Part shown: piece by piece, positions 25,697-33,159 of the stretch | How positions within the stretch are numbered: position 1 is the first letter of the stretch | Layout: each line of letters opens with the position of its first letter | Source: CAKZNE01 sp002695025 | GTDB taxonomy: Bacteria > Bacteroidota > Bacteroidia > Flavobacteriales > Schleiferiaceae | Length of the DNA: 64,000 nt | Assembly (NCBI GenBank): GCA_913043285.1 | Contig: CAJWML010000001.1 | Coordinates: 620,001-684,000 of the forward strand | Direction: 5' to 3' | Program-made: the position numbers and the translations under genes | The notes under the pieces: model-generated | What the model was told of the DNA's origin: nothing | Seen by the model: the letters and a program-made list of their open reading frames with translations, nothing else | Databases searched by the model: none

Positions 25697-26842
25697 TTAC
25701 TCATCATAACTAACGACCACCTTATCGGAAGTGGGGTGGCTCTGACAGGTTAGGACATAGCCATCCTCCACCTCATCATCTTCCAGGGCATAGTTCATTT
25801 CCATTTCAACAGAACCTTCCAGCACCCGCGCACGGCAGGTACAGCATACAGCACCCTTGCAGGCGTATGGCACATCGGCCCCTGCATCCAGCGCTGCGTC
25901 CAGTATAGCCTTTCCGTCTGAGGCAATTCCAAAGTGGGTTTCCTCACCATCCAGGATCACCGTCACTTCACTTTTAATCGTTTCTTGCTTTTTACCGGCA
26001 CTGACCTTGGTCTTATGCGCAATATTCTGTGAAGGAGAGGTAAAGAGTTCGTAGTGGATCTTATTCGTGCTTACACCCATTTTGGTGAGGCTGTCATTCA
26101 CACAATTGATCATGGCCTCGGGGCCACAAATGAAGAAAGCATCCGTATCAGCCGGGTCAAAGAATTTCTCAGAGAAGGAGATACATTTACCTTCATCAAT
26201 ACGTCCTTTCAGGTAGTCTGTCCCCTGATCTTCACGGCTCAGGATATGATGAACCTCCAAACGGTTCATGTAGCGGTTTTTCAGGCCATCTATCTTATCC
26301 CTGAAAATGATGGTGTTGCTGGTTTTATTTCCATAGAAGAGCGTAAAAGTACTCTCAGGCTCCATTTCCAGAACGGATTTCATAATGCTGAAAACCGGGG
26401 TTATTCCAGAACCAGCGGCAAAGGCCACATAATTATGACGATGCGCTTTATCTATAATGGCATTGAACTTACCTTCGGGGGTCATTACCCTCATCTCAGT
26501 ACCTACGGTAAGCTCCGTATTGGCCCAGGATGAAAAACGTCCGTCTTCCACCTTTTTAACCGCTACTCTCAGTTCTCCGTCAGCCGGGCTGGAGCAAAGC
26601 GAATAGGATCGCCTTACCGCCTCACCGTTTATTTCCGCCTCCAGGGTTAGATACTGGCCCGGGATAAAACGATAGTGTTCACTCAGATCTTCAGGAATTT
26701 CAAAAGCTATAGAAACACAATCTTCGGTTTCACGGGTGATGTCCTGCACACGGAGGTTATGAAAGCGGGGCCTTGAGGTGGGCTTGCCATCCCTCATCAG
26801 CGATTTACTGTTGCCCAGGGCCTTCTTAAAGAATTTCAACAT
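25697..26842 (-). CDS. paaE: Phenylacetyl-CoA epoxidase reductase subunit PaaE
   Basis: This NADPH-dependent flavin/iron-sulfur reductase passes electrons to the PaaA diiron oxygenase. Of 381 residues, the FAD-binding barrel is at about 20-125 ('RRSYSLCSSPADGELRVAVK'), the NAD(P) domain at about 130-250 ('FAAGSGITPVFSIMKS'), and a C-terminal plant-type [2Fe-2S] ferredoxin domain has C-x4-C-x2-C in 'YACKGAVCCTC' and the last Cys in 'VLTCQSHP'. I start at the ATG at 26840-26842, giving 'MLKFFKKALG'. A reading frame extending to 26980 is rejected because an exact minus-strand TAnnTTTG box lies inside that extension. It is transcribed away from paaABC, unlike the E. coli paaABCDE order. Confidence 0.93.
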   Translation of the reverse strand: MLKFFKKALGNSKSLMRDGKPTSRPRFHNLRVQDITRETEDCVSIAFEIPEDLSEHYRFIPGQYLTLEAEINGEAVRRSYSLCSSPADGELRVAVKKVEDGRFSSWANTELTVGTEMRVMTPEGKFNAIIDKAHRHNYVAFAAGSGITPVFSIMKSVLEMEPESTFTLFYGNKTSNTIIFRDKIDGLKNRYMNRLEVHHILSREDQGTDYLKGRIDEGKCISFSEKFFDPADTDAFFICGPEAMINCVNDSLTKMGVSTNKIHYELFTSPSQNIAHKTKVSAGKKQETIKSEVTVILDGEETHFGIASDGKAILDAALDAGADVPYACKGAVCCTCRARVLEGSVEMEMNYALEDDEVEDGYVLTCQSHPTSDKVVVSYDE

Positions 26843-26866
26843 AGTTTCCGTTTTTTCAGAAGGCTG

Positions 26867-26874
26867 CAAAGATA
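26867..26874 (-). promoter_or_regulatory. -7-like box TATCTTTG for paaE
   Basis: Exact TAnnTTTG match on the minus strand, 24 bp before the paaE ATG. It supports the short paaE start. Confidence 0.5.
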
Positions 26875-26918
26875 AGAGGCAGGGAGCAGAAAACGTCCTG
26901 ATGATGTAAATAAGGTAA

Positions 26919-26932
26919 GATATGCGATATGC
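26919..26932 (+). repeat. Tandem GATATGC heptamer between paaE and paaA promoters
   Basis: Two head-to-tail copies of GATATGC lie in the 151 bp divergent gap, between the paaE and paaA -7-like boxes and about 30 bp upstream of the latter. It could be an operator half-site pair for a regulator of both operons, but two short copies may also be chance. Confidence 0.25.
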
Positions 26933-26961
26933 CGGACCGGGATAGTATGATTTTTGAATAG

Positions 26962-26969
26962 TATCTTTG
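26962..26969 (+). promoter_or_regulatory. -7-like box TATCTTTG for paaABC
   Basis: Exact TAnnTTTG match, 24 bp before the paaA ATG, placed symmetrically with the paaE box across the divergent gap. Confidence 0.55.
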
Positions 26970-26993
26970 TAGAACTTCAAACCTCTTAAGATT

Positions 26994-27944
26994 ATGACGA
27001 CAGAAATGAACCTGGAGCAAAAGTTCCAGGATTATGTAGATGCCGAAAATAAAGTAGAGCCCAAAGACTGGATGCCGGAAAAGTATCGCCAGACGCTGAT
27101 CCGCCAGGTAAGCCAGCATGCTCACAGTGAGGTAGTAGGGATGTTACCCGAGGCCAACTGGATCACCAGGGCTCCGTCCCTTAGAAGAAAAGTGGCATTG
27201 CTGGCCAAGGTTCAGGATGAGGCCGGCCACGGCTTATACCTGTATTCTGCTGCAGAAACGCTGGGAGCCGACCGTATGGATATGGTGGAGGACCTCCTGA
27301 GCGGAAAGGCAAAATATTCCTCTATTTTCAATTACCCTACGCCAACCTGGGCGGATATAGGAGCCATTGGCTGGTTGGTAGATGGTGCTGCCATTGCCAA
27401 CCAGGTGATGTTATGCCGCACTTCCTACGGGCCGTACTCACGGGCTATGGTGCGCATTTGTAAAGAGGAAAGCTTTCACCAGCGCCAGGGTTATGAGATT
27501 ATGATGACCCTTGCCCAGGGTTCTGCCGAGCAAAAGGAAATGGCGCAGGCTGCACTCAACCGTTGGTGGTGGCCATCTCTTATGATGTTTGGACCTACCG
27601 ATGATGACTCTCCCAACTCAGCCCAAAGCATGAAGTGGAAGATCAAGCGGAAGTCTAATGACCAGTTGCGCCAGGAGTTTATCGATAAAACAGTCCCTCA
27701 GGCCGAGTTCCTGGGTCTTACCGTGCCGGATCCCGATTTGAAATGGAACGAGGAACACAGCCATTATGACTTTGGCGAAATAAACTGGGAAGAATTCTAT
27801 AGCGTCATCAAAGGCAATGGCAAGTGCAACAAACAACGCATGGATGCCCGTAATAAAGCTCATGATGAAGGGCAGTGGATACGCGAGGCTGCCAATGCTT
27901 ATGCCAAAAAACAGGAAGAACGCAAAAAACAAGCTGCTGCCTAA
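26994..27944 (+). CDS. paaA: Phenylacetyl-CoA epoxidase catalytic subunit PaaA
   Basis: This is the diiron oxygenase subunit of the PaaABCE complex, which adds one oxygen atom to the ring of phenylacetyl-CoA to give the 1,2-epoxide. It has 316 residues, the usual length. The carboxylate-bridged iron site is visible as two ExxH motifs, Glu76/His79 in 'QDEAGHG' and Glu159/His162 in 'KEESFHQRQGY', plus Glu46 in 'AHSEVVGM'. The start ATG 26994 is well placed behind the promoter box. paaB follows after 12 bp and paaC after that. Confidence 0.96.
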   Translation: MTTEMNLEQKFQDYVDAENKVEPKDWMPEKYRQTLIRQVSQHAHSEVVGMLPEANWITRAPSLRRKVALLAKVQDEAGHGLYLYSAAETLGADRMDMVEDLLSGKAKYSSIFNYPTPTWADIGAIGWLVDGAAIANQVMLCRTSYGPYSRAMVRICKEESFHQRQGYEIMMTLAQGSAEQKEMAQAALNRWWWPSLMMFGPTDDDSPNSAQSMKWKIKRKSNDQLRQEFIDKTVPQAEFLGLTVPDPDLKWNEEHSHYDFGEINWEEFYSVIKGNGKCNKQRMDARNKAHDEGQWIREAANAYAKKQEERKKQAAA

Positions 27945-27956
27945 ACCCAAATAATT

Positions 27957-28250
27957 ATGTCACAAAGCAAGGATAACTGGAAGATCTGGGAAATATTTAT
28001 CCGTTCCCGCAACGGATTGAGCCATAAACATGTGGGTAGCCTTCATGCACCGGATGCAGAAATGGCCATTAAAAACGCCCGTGATGTGTATACCCGCAGG
28101 AGTGAAGGTATCAGCATCTGGGTGGTTCCCTCTGAAGCTATCACCGCTTCCAGTCCGGATGAGAACGATCCCCTTTTTACACCTGCTGACGATAAAGTAT
28201 ACCGTCATCCTACGTTCTATGATATCCCTGACGAGGTAGGGCACATGTAA
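27957..28250 (+). CDS. paaB: Phenylacetyl-CoA epoxidase subunit PaaB
   Basis: This small structural subunit of 97 residues in the phenylacetyl-CoA epoxidase complex is required for its assembly. The family pattern is clear: 'WKIWEIFIRSRNGLSHKHVG', 'LHAPDAEMAIKNARDVYTRR' and 'SIWVVPSEAITAS', ending in 'HPTFYDIPDEVGHM'. It lies directly between paaA and paaC in the same transcript. Confidence 0.95.
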   Translation: MSQSKDNWKIWEIFIRSRNGLSHKHVGSLHAPDAEMAIKNARDVYTRRSEGISIWVVPSEAITASSPDENDPLFTPADDKVYRHPTFYDIPDEVGHM

Positions 28251-28287
28251 ACCGGGTTTAAATCGATAATGGATTAAACGAAAGATT

Positions 28288-29040
28288 TTGCAGAAAGAAC
28301 TACTGGAATACACACTTAGACTGGGAGATAATGCCTTGATACTGGGTCAGCGCCTGGGAGAATGGTGCGGGTACGGACCAATCCTGGAACAGGATATTGC
28401 ACTTTCCAATATTGCACTTGATCAACTGGGTCAGGCCCGCATGTTATTGCAATACGCAGCCAAATTAAAAGGAGAAGGCTTTACCGAAGATAAAATGGCT
28501 TTTTTCAGGGATGTGTACGATTACCACAACCTGCTTATGGTAGAACTGCCTAACGGGCACTGGGGAAATACCCTGGTTCGCCAGTTCCTTTTTGACACCT
28601 TCAACTACTTCCTGTATACTCAACTCCTGGAGAGCAAGGATGATCACATTCGCTCGGTAGCCCAAAAAGCCATTAAGGAAATAACCTACCACGCTCAATG
28701 GAGCGCTGAGTGGGTGATACGCCTCGGGGATGGAACGGAAGAAAGCCACCAAAAAGTACAGGATGCCCTGGATGATCTTTGGCAATGGACCGGGGAGATG
28801 TTCACCATGGATGAGGTGGAAACGGCCATGCTGGAAAAAGGCATTGGTGCGGATTTGAACCTGGTAAAGGATCAATGGCATCAAAAAGTGGCTGAGATCC
28901 TGGAAGTGGCTACTTTGAAAAAACCGGATGACGAGTGGATGCAGGAAGGAGGTAAGCAAGGTGAGCATACGGAATACTTGGGCTATGTTCTGGCCGAGAT
29001 GCAACACCTGCCGCGCATGCATCCGGATGTTCAATGGTAG
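28288..29040 (+). CDS. paaC: Phenylacetyl-CoA epoxidase structural subunit PaaC
   Basis: This 250-residue helical partner of PaaA has the ferritin-like fold without a competent iron site. Typical segments are 'LRLGDNALILGQRLGEWCGY', 'GPILEQDIALSNIALDQLGQ' and 'EITYHAQWSAEWVIRLGDGT'. The start is TTG at 28288; no in-frame ATG or GTG lies between the paaB stop and this codon, and starting later would remove the conserved first helix. It is the last paa gene before the leucine-rich-repeat insertion. Confidence 0.94.
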   Translation: MQKELLEYTLRLGDNALILGQRLGEWCGYGPILEQDIALSNIALDQLGQARMLLQYAAKLKGEGFTEDKMAFFRDVYDYHNLLMVELPNGHWGNTLVRQFLFDTFNYFLYTQLLESKDDHIRSVAQKAIKEITYHAQWSAEWVIRLGDGTEESHQKVQDALDDLWQWTGEMFTMDEVETAMLEKGIGADLNLVKDQWHQKVAEILEVATLKKPDDEWMQEGGKQGEHTEYLGYVLAEMQHLPRMHPDVQW

Positions 29041-29131
29041 CCGGCTAAGAGACCAGGCTTTTCTTTTTTTCGTACCTTTTGGTGGTTGACCAACCCTTTC
29101 AGGGTGTGGTTGTCCAATACAAAATGCTTGC

Positions 29132-29890
29132 ATGCTTCCAAAAGGTTTTCGCATCCATACCGGTTTACTAATCCTTACCTTGCTAATACTGGGCGCATGT
29201 AAAGGTTATACCAACCTTTCTACAGCGCTGCGCGAAGCGGAGGACGTAAAGAAACTGAATCTCAGCCGTCAGCGTATCGGGGTGTTACCGCCCTATATAG
29301 CACGCCTGAGCAACCTGGAGGAGTTGCGCCTTTTCAAGTGCAACCTGCACAAAATCCCTGGGGAGATAGCCTACCTTGAAAAGCTGGAAATACTGGTGAT
29401 CAGCAATAATAAGCTTACCGAAATTCCCCCGGAAATAGGTCAGTTAAAAAACCTCAGGGAACTTTCCATCCACCATAATAACCTGAAGTATCTGCCCCGT
29501 GAAATAGGTCAGTTGGAGAACCTGGAGCGCCTGGTGATCAACCACAATAACCTGGACTCCATTCCAAGGGAGATAGGGCAATTGAAAAACCTGAAGTACC
29601 TGTACCTTGCACAGAATAACCTCACGCAACTGCCCGAGAGCATAAAGCAACTGGAGAACCTGGTACTCCTGGACCTGGAACGCAATGATTTTAAGGATCT
29701 CCCCGATTACCTGGCCGACCTGCCCAACCTGCAGGATCTTAATGTAGCGTACGCGGGAGGAGGGATTAACATTCCGGAATATTTATGTGGAAATAAAGTG
29801 CTGGAGTACCTTACCGTAGACCGGTTTGCCATTGTACCCACCTGCTTTGCTGTTCCGGCCAACCGGCAGTTACAGATCCTCGTGAAATAA
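29132..29890 (+). CDS. Leucine-rich-repeat lipoprotein inside the paa cluster
   Basis: This 252-residue protein has a lipoprotein signal (lipobox LILGAC, Cys23). It then has about seven leucine-rich repeats of 23 residues with the plant/bacterial-type consensus, for example 'LPREIGQLENLERLVINHNN' and 'IPREIGQLKNLKYLYLAQNN'. The last 50 residues depart from the repeat. Such horseshoe proteins bind other macromolecules; the lipid anchor places it in the envelope, so it is unlikely to touch the cytosolic epoxidase. It lies 91 bp after paaC and is followed within 30 bp by paaD, which has its own promoter-like box. Its link with phenylacetate metabolism is unknown and may be accidental. Confidence 0.85.
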   Translation: MLPKGFRIHTGLLILTLLILGACKGYTNLSTALREAEDVKKLNLSRQRIGVLPPYIARLSNLEELRLFKCNLHKIPGEIAYLEKLEILVISNNKLTEIPPEIGQLKNLRELSIHHNNLKYLPREIGQLENLERLVINHNNLDSIPREIGQLKNLKYLYLAQNNLTQLPESIKQLENLVLLDLERNDFKDLPDYLADLPNLQDLNVAYAGGGINIPEYLCGNKVLEYLTVDRFAIVPTCFAVPANRQLQILVK

Positions 29891-29903
29891 GAAAAGACAC
29901 CCG

Positions 29904-29911
29904 TACCTTTG
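29904..29911 (+). promoter_or_regulatory. -7-like box TACCTTTG upstream of paaD
   Basis: Exact TAnnTTTG match 8 bp before the paaD ATG. It suggests paaD has its own promoter after the inserted lipoprotein gene. Confidence 0.45.
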
Positions 29912-29919
29912 TACTATCT

Positions 29920-30408
29920 ATGACGGTTACTGAAAATCAAATATGGCAATGGTTGGAAGAGGTTACGGACCCCGAGATACCGGTGCTCACTGTAGTAGAC
30001 CTCGGAGTGGTCCGCCATGTGGATATGGAACATGATCACCCGATCATAAAGATCACGCCAACCTATAGCGGCTGCCCGGCCATGAATGAAATAGAGGCGA
30101 ATATTAAGGCGAAGTTGAAGGACGAGGGAGTAAACAATGTGGAGGTACAAACCGTATTGTCTCCTCCCTGGACCACAGATTGGATGACTGAAAAGGGGCG
30201 GGAGAAACTACGGGAATACGGGATAGCCCCTCCTGAAGGATCTTCAGCCGATAAATCGGTGCTTTTTGGCAAAGCCAGGGAAGTGCAGTGTCCGCATTGC
30301 GGCTCTAAGCATACCACTATGGTAAGCCAGTTTGGTTCAACCGCATGCAAGGCTCTTTATAAATGCAATGAATGCCTGGAGCCTTTTGATTACTTTAAGT
30401 GTATTTAA
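29920..30408 (+). CDS. paaD: Phenylacetate-CoA epoxidase maturation protein PaaD
   Basis: This 162-residue protein combines a MIP18/SufT-like domain ('VTDPEIPVLTVVDLGVVRHV', 'ITPTYSGCPAMNEIE', 'SPPWTTDWMTEKGREKL') with a C-terminal cysteine-rich segment ('CPHCGS', 'STACK', 'KCNEC', 'FKC') likely to hold zinc or iron-sulfur. PaaD is needed for phenylacetate growth and is thought to help insert or maintain the metal centre of the epoxidase system. It normally lies directly between paaC and paaE; here an unrelated lipoprotein gene intervenes upstream and paaE is on the other strand. Confidence 0.93.
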   Translation: MTVTENQIWQWLEEVTDPEIPVLTVVDLGVVRHVDMEHDHPIIKITPTYSGCPAMNEIEANIKAKLKDEGVNNVEVQTVLSPPWTTDWMTEKGREKLREYGIAPPEGSSADKSVLFGKAREVQCPHCGSKHTTMVSQFGSTACKALYKCNECLEPFDYFKCI

Positions 30409-30485
30409 TTACTGATCAGCTAATTAAAGAGAATCAATAAGCGGAATTTTTTAAATTTATAGATTGAGATCGAACGTTAGCATTT

Positions 30486-31292
30486 GTGAAAAACTATAAT
30501 GAGGAAAAAAGGCTTGAGGCCCTGAGAAAATATGATATCATGGGCAGCGAAGCCGAAGCTCAGTTTGATGCTCTTACTCAACTGGCTAGCTATATATGTG
30601 AAACCCCGGTTTCCTTAATTACTCTTTTAGATAGTGACCGTCAATGGTTTAAATCAAAAGTGGGAACAGATTTAAGCGAATCTGCACGTAGCGTTTCATT
30701 TTGCCATTATGCCATTCAGCAGGCTGAAGTGTATGAAGTAGAAAATATGCTGAAAAATGAGCTTTTCAAGGATAATCCATTTGTTGTTCAGGAGCCCAAA
30801 ATTCGCTTTTATGCAGGGGCACCCTTGCAGGATGGAGAAGGCAACAACCTGGGAACTCTTTGCGTATTGGATACAGTTCCCAAAAAATTATCCGATACAC
30901 AACGAAAGTCCCTTCAGGTGCTTGCCGAACAGGTGATGGCCCAGATAGAGCTGAGAAAACATCAGCGGAATCTCAAAGAAGAAATAGAGCTAAAGACCCA
31001 AAAACTGAGGCTGCATTTGCAGGAACTGGAGGAAGCCCAAAAGGAACTGGATCATCAAAAGCATTTTCTCCGTAAGGTTATTGATACGAGCCCTAACCTG
31101 ATTTATGTAAAAGACAAGAACGGGGTTTTTAAAATGGCAAATCATGCAGTTGCCGAGCTCTATAATGCTTCTACTGAAGAGGTTGAAGGAAAAACCGACA
31201 AGGACTTTAACCCTCATGCAGATGAGGTGGAGTTTTTCATCCAAAAGGATATGGAGGTTATTGAAAAGGGAAACCCCTACGGTGCCTTATGA
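30486..31292 (+). CDS. GAF-PAS N-terminal half of a frameshifted histidine kinase
   Basis: This 268-residue reading frame starts with GTG at 30486. It carries a GAF domain (about 15-160: 'EAQFDALTQLASYICETPVS', 'WFKSKVGTDLSESARSVSFC', 'IRFYAGAPLQDGEGNNLGTL'), a coiled-coil linker (about 160-200) and the first half of a PAS domain ('VIDTSPNLIYVKDKNGVFKM'). It stops at TGA 31290-31292 in mid-PAS. The missing part continues in the +1 frame (see next entry), and removing one C from CCCC at 31274-31277 joins them seamlessly. The intact protein would be a sensor kinase of about 535 residues with no transmembrane segment. The break may be a real mutation, a sequencing error or, less likely, programmed. 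Confidence 0.8.
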   Translation: MKNYNEEKRLEALRKYDIMGSEAEAQFDALTQLASYICETPVSLITLLDSDRQWFKSKVGTDLSESARSVSFCHYAIQQAEVYEVENMLKNELFKDNPFVVQEPKIRFYAGAPLQDGEGNNLGTLCVLDTVPKKLSDTQRKSLQVLAEQVMAQIELRKHQRNLKEEIELKTQKLRLHLQELEEAQKELDHQKHFLRKVIDTSPNLIYVKDKNGVFKMANHAVAELYNASTEEVEGKTDKDFNPHADEVEFFIQKDMEVIEKGNPYGAL

Positions 31293-32097
31293 GGAGAAAA
31301 TTGAGAAAAACAATAGCGATTATTGGTTCAGCACGGTAAAAGTACCTTTGCGTATAGATGGTGAGACCCACGTACTCGGTGTGTCTACGGACGTAACGGA
31401 GCTAAAGGATCTGGAGCAAACACTTAAAATCCGGAATAGTGAGTTGGAAGAGTTTCTTTATAACACTTCACATGATCTTAGGGGTCCCGTATCCTCCTTG
31501 CTGGGAATAGCTGACCTTATGGAGAAGGAGAAGGATTTCCAAAACCTGGGCCTATACGGTGAGATGGTGGGTGAGTTGGCCAGGAAACTGGATCATACTC
31601 TTCACAAATTGCTGGAGGTTAGGAAGGTGACGAGTAAAAAACTGGAACCCAAAACGGTGGATCTGGAAAAAACCCTGGTTAAATGGATAAAGGAAAACTA
31701 CGGGGAAAAGAAGGTGACTTTTGATATTGATTTTTCGAAAGCCACCAGGCTGGAAGTGGACGAGGAGTTATTCCTGCTGGTTATACAGAAGGTGATGAAT
31801 AATGCCTGTACATACCACAACACCTCCCATAAGTCAAAAGAAGTGAAGATATACAGCGGGAAAAGCACCACCCATTTCCATATATGGATAGAAGACAACG
31901 GAGACGGCATTGAAAAAGAGCATTTGCCCAGGATTACTCAGATGTTTTATAAGGGAACGATAAATTCCACGGGAAGTGGTTTAGGCCTGTACGTTGGCCA
32001 AAAAGTAATGGAGCAGCTCAATGGGTATATGTCCATCCACAGTATACCCACCGTAGGTACTACGGTAGAGCTTAGTTTTCCATTAGGCAAGGTGTAA
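31144..32097 (+). CDS. Histidine kinase C-terminal half (frameshift partner)
   Basis: The frame is open from an ATG at 31144, but residues before about 31278 are only the PAS region read out of frame. True homology begins at 'PYEEKIEKNNSDYWFSTVKV', the end of the PAS domain. A HisKA-type dimerisation segment 'LEEFLYNTSHDLRGPVSSLL' follows with the phospho-accepting His at 31471-31473. Next come an N box 'QKVMNNACTYHNTSH', a G1 box 'DNGDGI' and a G2 box 'GSGLGLY'. All catalytic motifs are intact, so the kinase half has not decayed visibly. It lies between paaD and paaG and could have regulated the cluster, though no response regulator is nearby. Confidence 0.75.
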   Translation: MQLPSSIMLLLKRLKEKPTRTLTLMQMRWSFSSKRIWRLLKRETPTVPYEEKIEKNNSDYWFSTVKVPLRIDGETHVLGVSTDVTELKDLEQTLKIRNSELEEFLYNTSHDLRGPVSSLLGIADLMEKEKDFQNLGLYGEMVGELARKLDHTLHKLLEVRKVTSKKLEPKTVDLEKTLVKWIKENYGEKKVTFDIDFSKATRLEVDEELFLLVIQKVMNNACTYHNTSHKSKEVKIYSGKSTTHFHIWIEDNGDGIEKEHLPRITQMFYKGTINSTGSGLGLYVGQKVMEQLNGYMSIHSIPTVGTTVELSFPLGKV

Positions 32098-32207
32098 TGC
32101 CCCGTAGGGAAGAAGTCAGGGACGCTCAGTATAACTCCGAACACGTGCCACACTAAAATTTGAACCCGGAAAACCTGCAACCCTTTCCCTGTCCGCTGAA
32201 TCCTGTG

Positions 32208-32215
32208 TACTTTTG
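32208..32215 (+). promoter_or_regulatory. -7-like box TACTTTTG upstream of paaG
   Basis: Exact TAnnTTTG match 16 bp before the paaG ATG at 32232. Confidence 0.45.
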
Positions 32216-32231
32216 AGGCAAAAGCACTCCC

Positions 32232-33011
32232 ATGTCACATTTTATAGTTTCCGAGCCTATTGGCTCCGTACTCAAAATTACCCTTAACCGCCCCGATAAA
32301 TATAACAGCTTTGTGCGCGAGATGGCCCTGTTGTTACAAGAAGAATTAAAGAGAGCCCAGGATGACCCTGAAATTCGCTGTGTATACCTTACCGGCAACG
32401 GGAAAGCCTTTTGTGCCGGGCAGGACCTGCAGGAAGCTATTGATCCGGAAGGGCCGGAACTCACTAAAATAGTAAGTGAACACTACAACCCCATCATTAA
32501 GCAGTTGCGGGCTTTACCAAAGCCGGTGGTTGCTGCGGTTAACGGAGTAGCCGCAGGTGCAGGTGCCAATATTGCCTTGGCCGCAGATGTGGTGGTAGCG
32601 GTACAATCCGCCTCCTTCATTCAGGCCTTTTCCAAGATCGGGTTGATCCCCGATAGCGGAGGTACCTACACCTTGCCCAGGCTTATTGGCTTTCAAAAGG
32701 CCTCAGCACTTATGATGCTGGGAGATAAAGTATCGGCCGAGGAAGCCGAAAAAATGGGAATGATCTACAAGGTGTTTACGGAGGAAAACTTTGGTGAGGA
32801 GAGCATGAAAATAGCTCATACCCTCAGTAAGATGCCCACCAGGGCGCTGGCCTATACCAAGGAGCTGTTGAACCGTAGCCCACTAAACACTTTGGATAAA
32901 CAATTGGCTGAAGAAGATCACTTTCAAACCCTGGCCGGAACCTCCTACGATTATGAAGAAGGTGTAAAGGCCTTTTTGGAAAAACGTAAACCGGAGTTCA
33001 AAGGGGAGTAA
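32232..33011 (+). CDS. paaG: Epoxyphenylacetyl-CoA isomerase PaaG (enoyl-CoA hydratase family)
   Basis: This 259-residue crotonase-fold enzyme is expected to turn the ring 1,2-epoxide into the seven-membered oxepin-CoA. The oxyanion-hole segments are 'GNGKAFCAGQDLQE' and 'AAVNGVAAGAGANIALAADV'. The active-site loop 'SKIGLIPDSGGTYTLPRLIG' carries the Asp typical of the PaaG branch where ordinary hydratases have Glu. It lies downstream of the epoxidase genes and before paaH. An ordinary enoyl-CoA hydratase role is the alternative, but context and the Asp favour PaaG. Confidence 0.87.
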   Translation: MSHFIVSEPIGSVLKITLNRPDKYNSFVREMALLLQEELKRAQDDPEIRCVYLTGNGKAFCAGQDLQEAIDPEGPELTKIVSEHYNPIIKQLRALPKPVVAAVNGVAAGAGANIALAADVVVAVQSASFIQAFSKIGLIPDSGGTYTLPRLIGFQKASALMMLGDKVSAEEAEKMGMIYKVFTEENFGEESMKIAHTLSKMPTRALAYTKELLNRSPLNTLDKQLAEEDHFQTLAGTSYDYEEGVKAFLEKRKPEFKGE

Positions 33012-33159
33012 TTAACCTACTTAACAGCTTTTGATTTAACAGGTATGAGTAGTGAAATCAGGGTCTATTAATGGGCGGAAAATTCAGTACAAGACTTTCA
33101 GTAAATAGAACAGGGAGGTTACTATTAACCTATATACCCAAACAAAGAACAGCAAGAAA

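Noticed and set aside
26843..26980. 46-residue N-terminal extension of paaE
   Set aside because: An exact minus-strand TAnnTTTG box lies inside it, and PaaE proteins normally begin close to the 'MLKFFKKALG' start.
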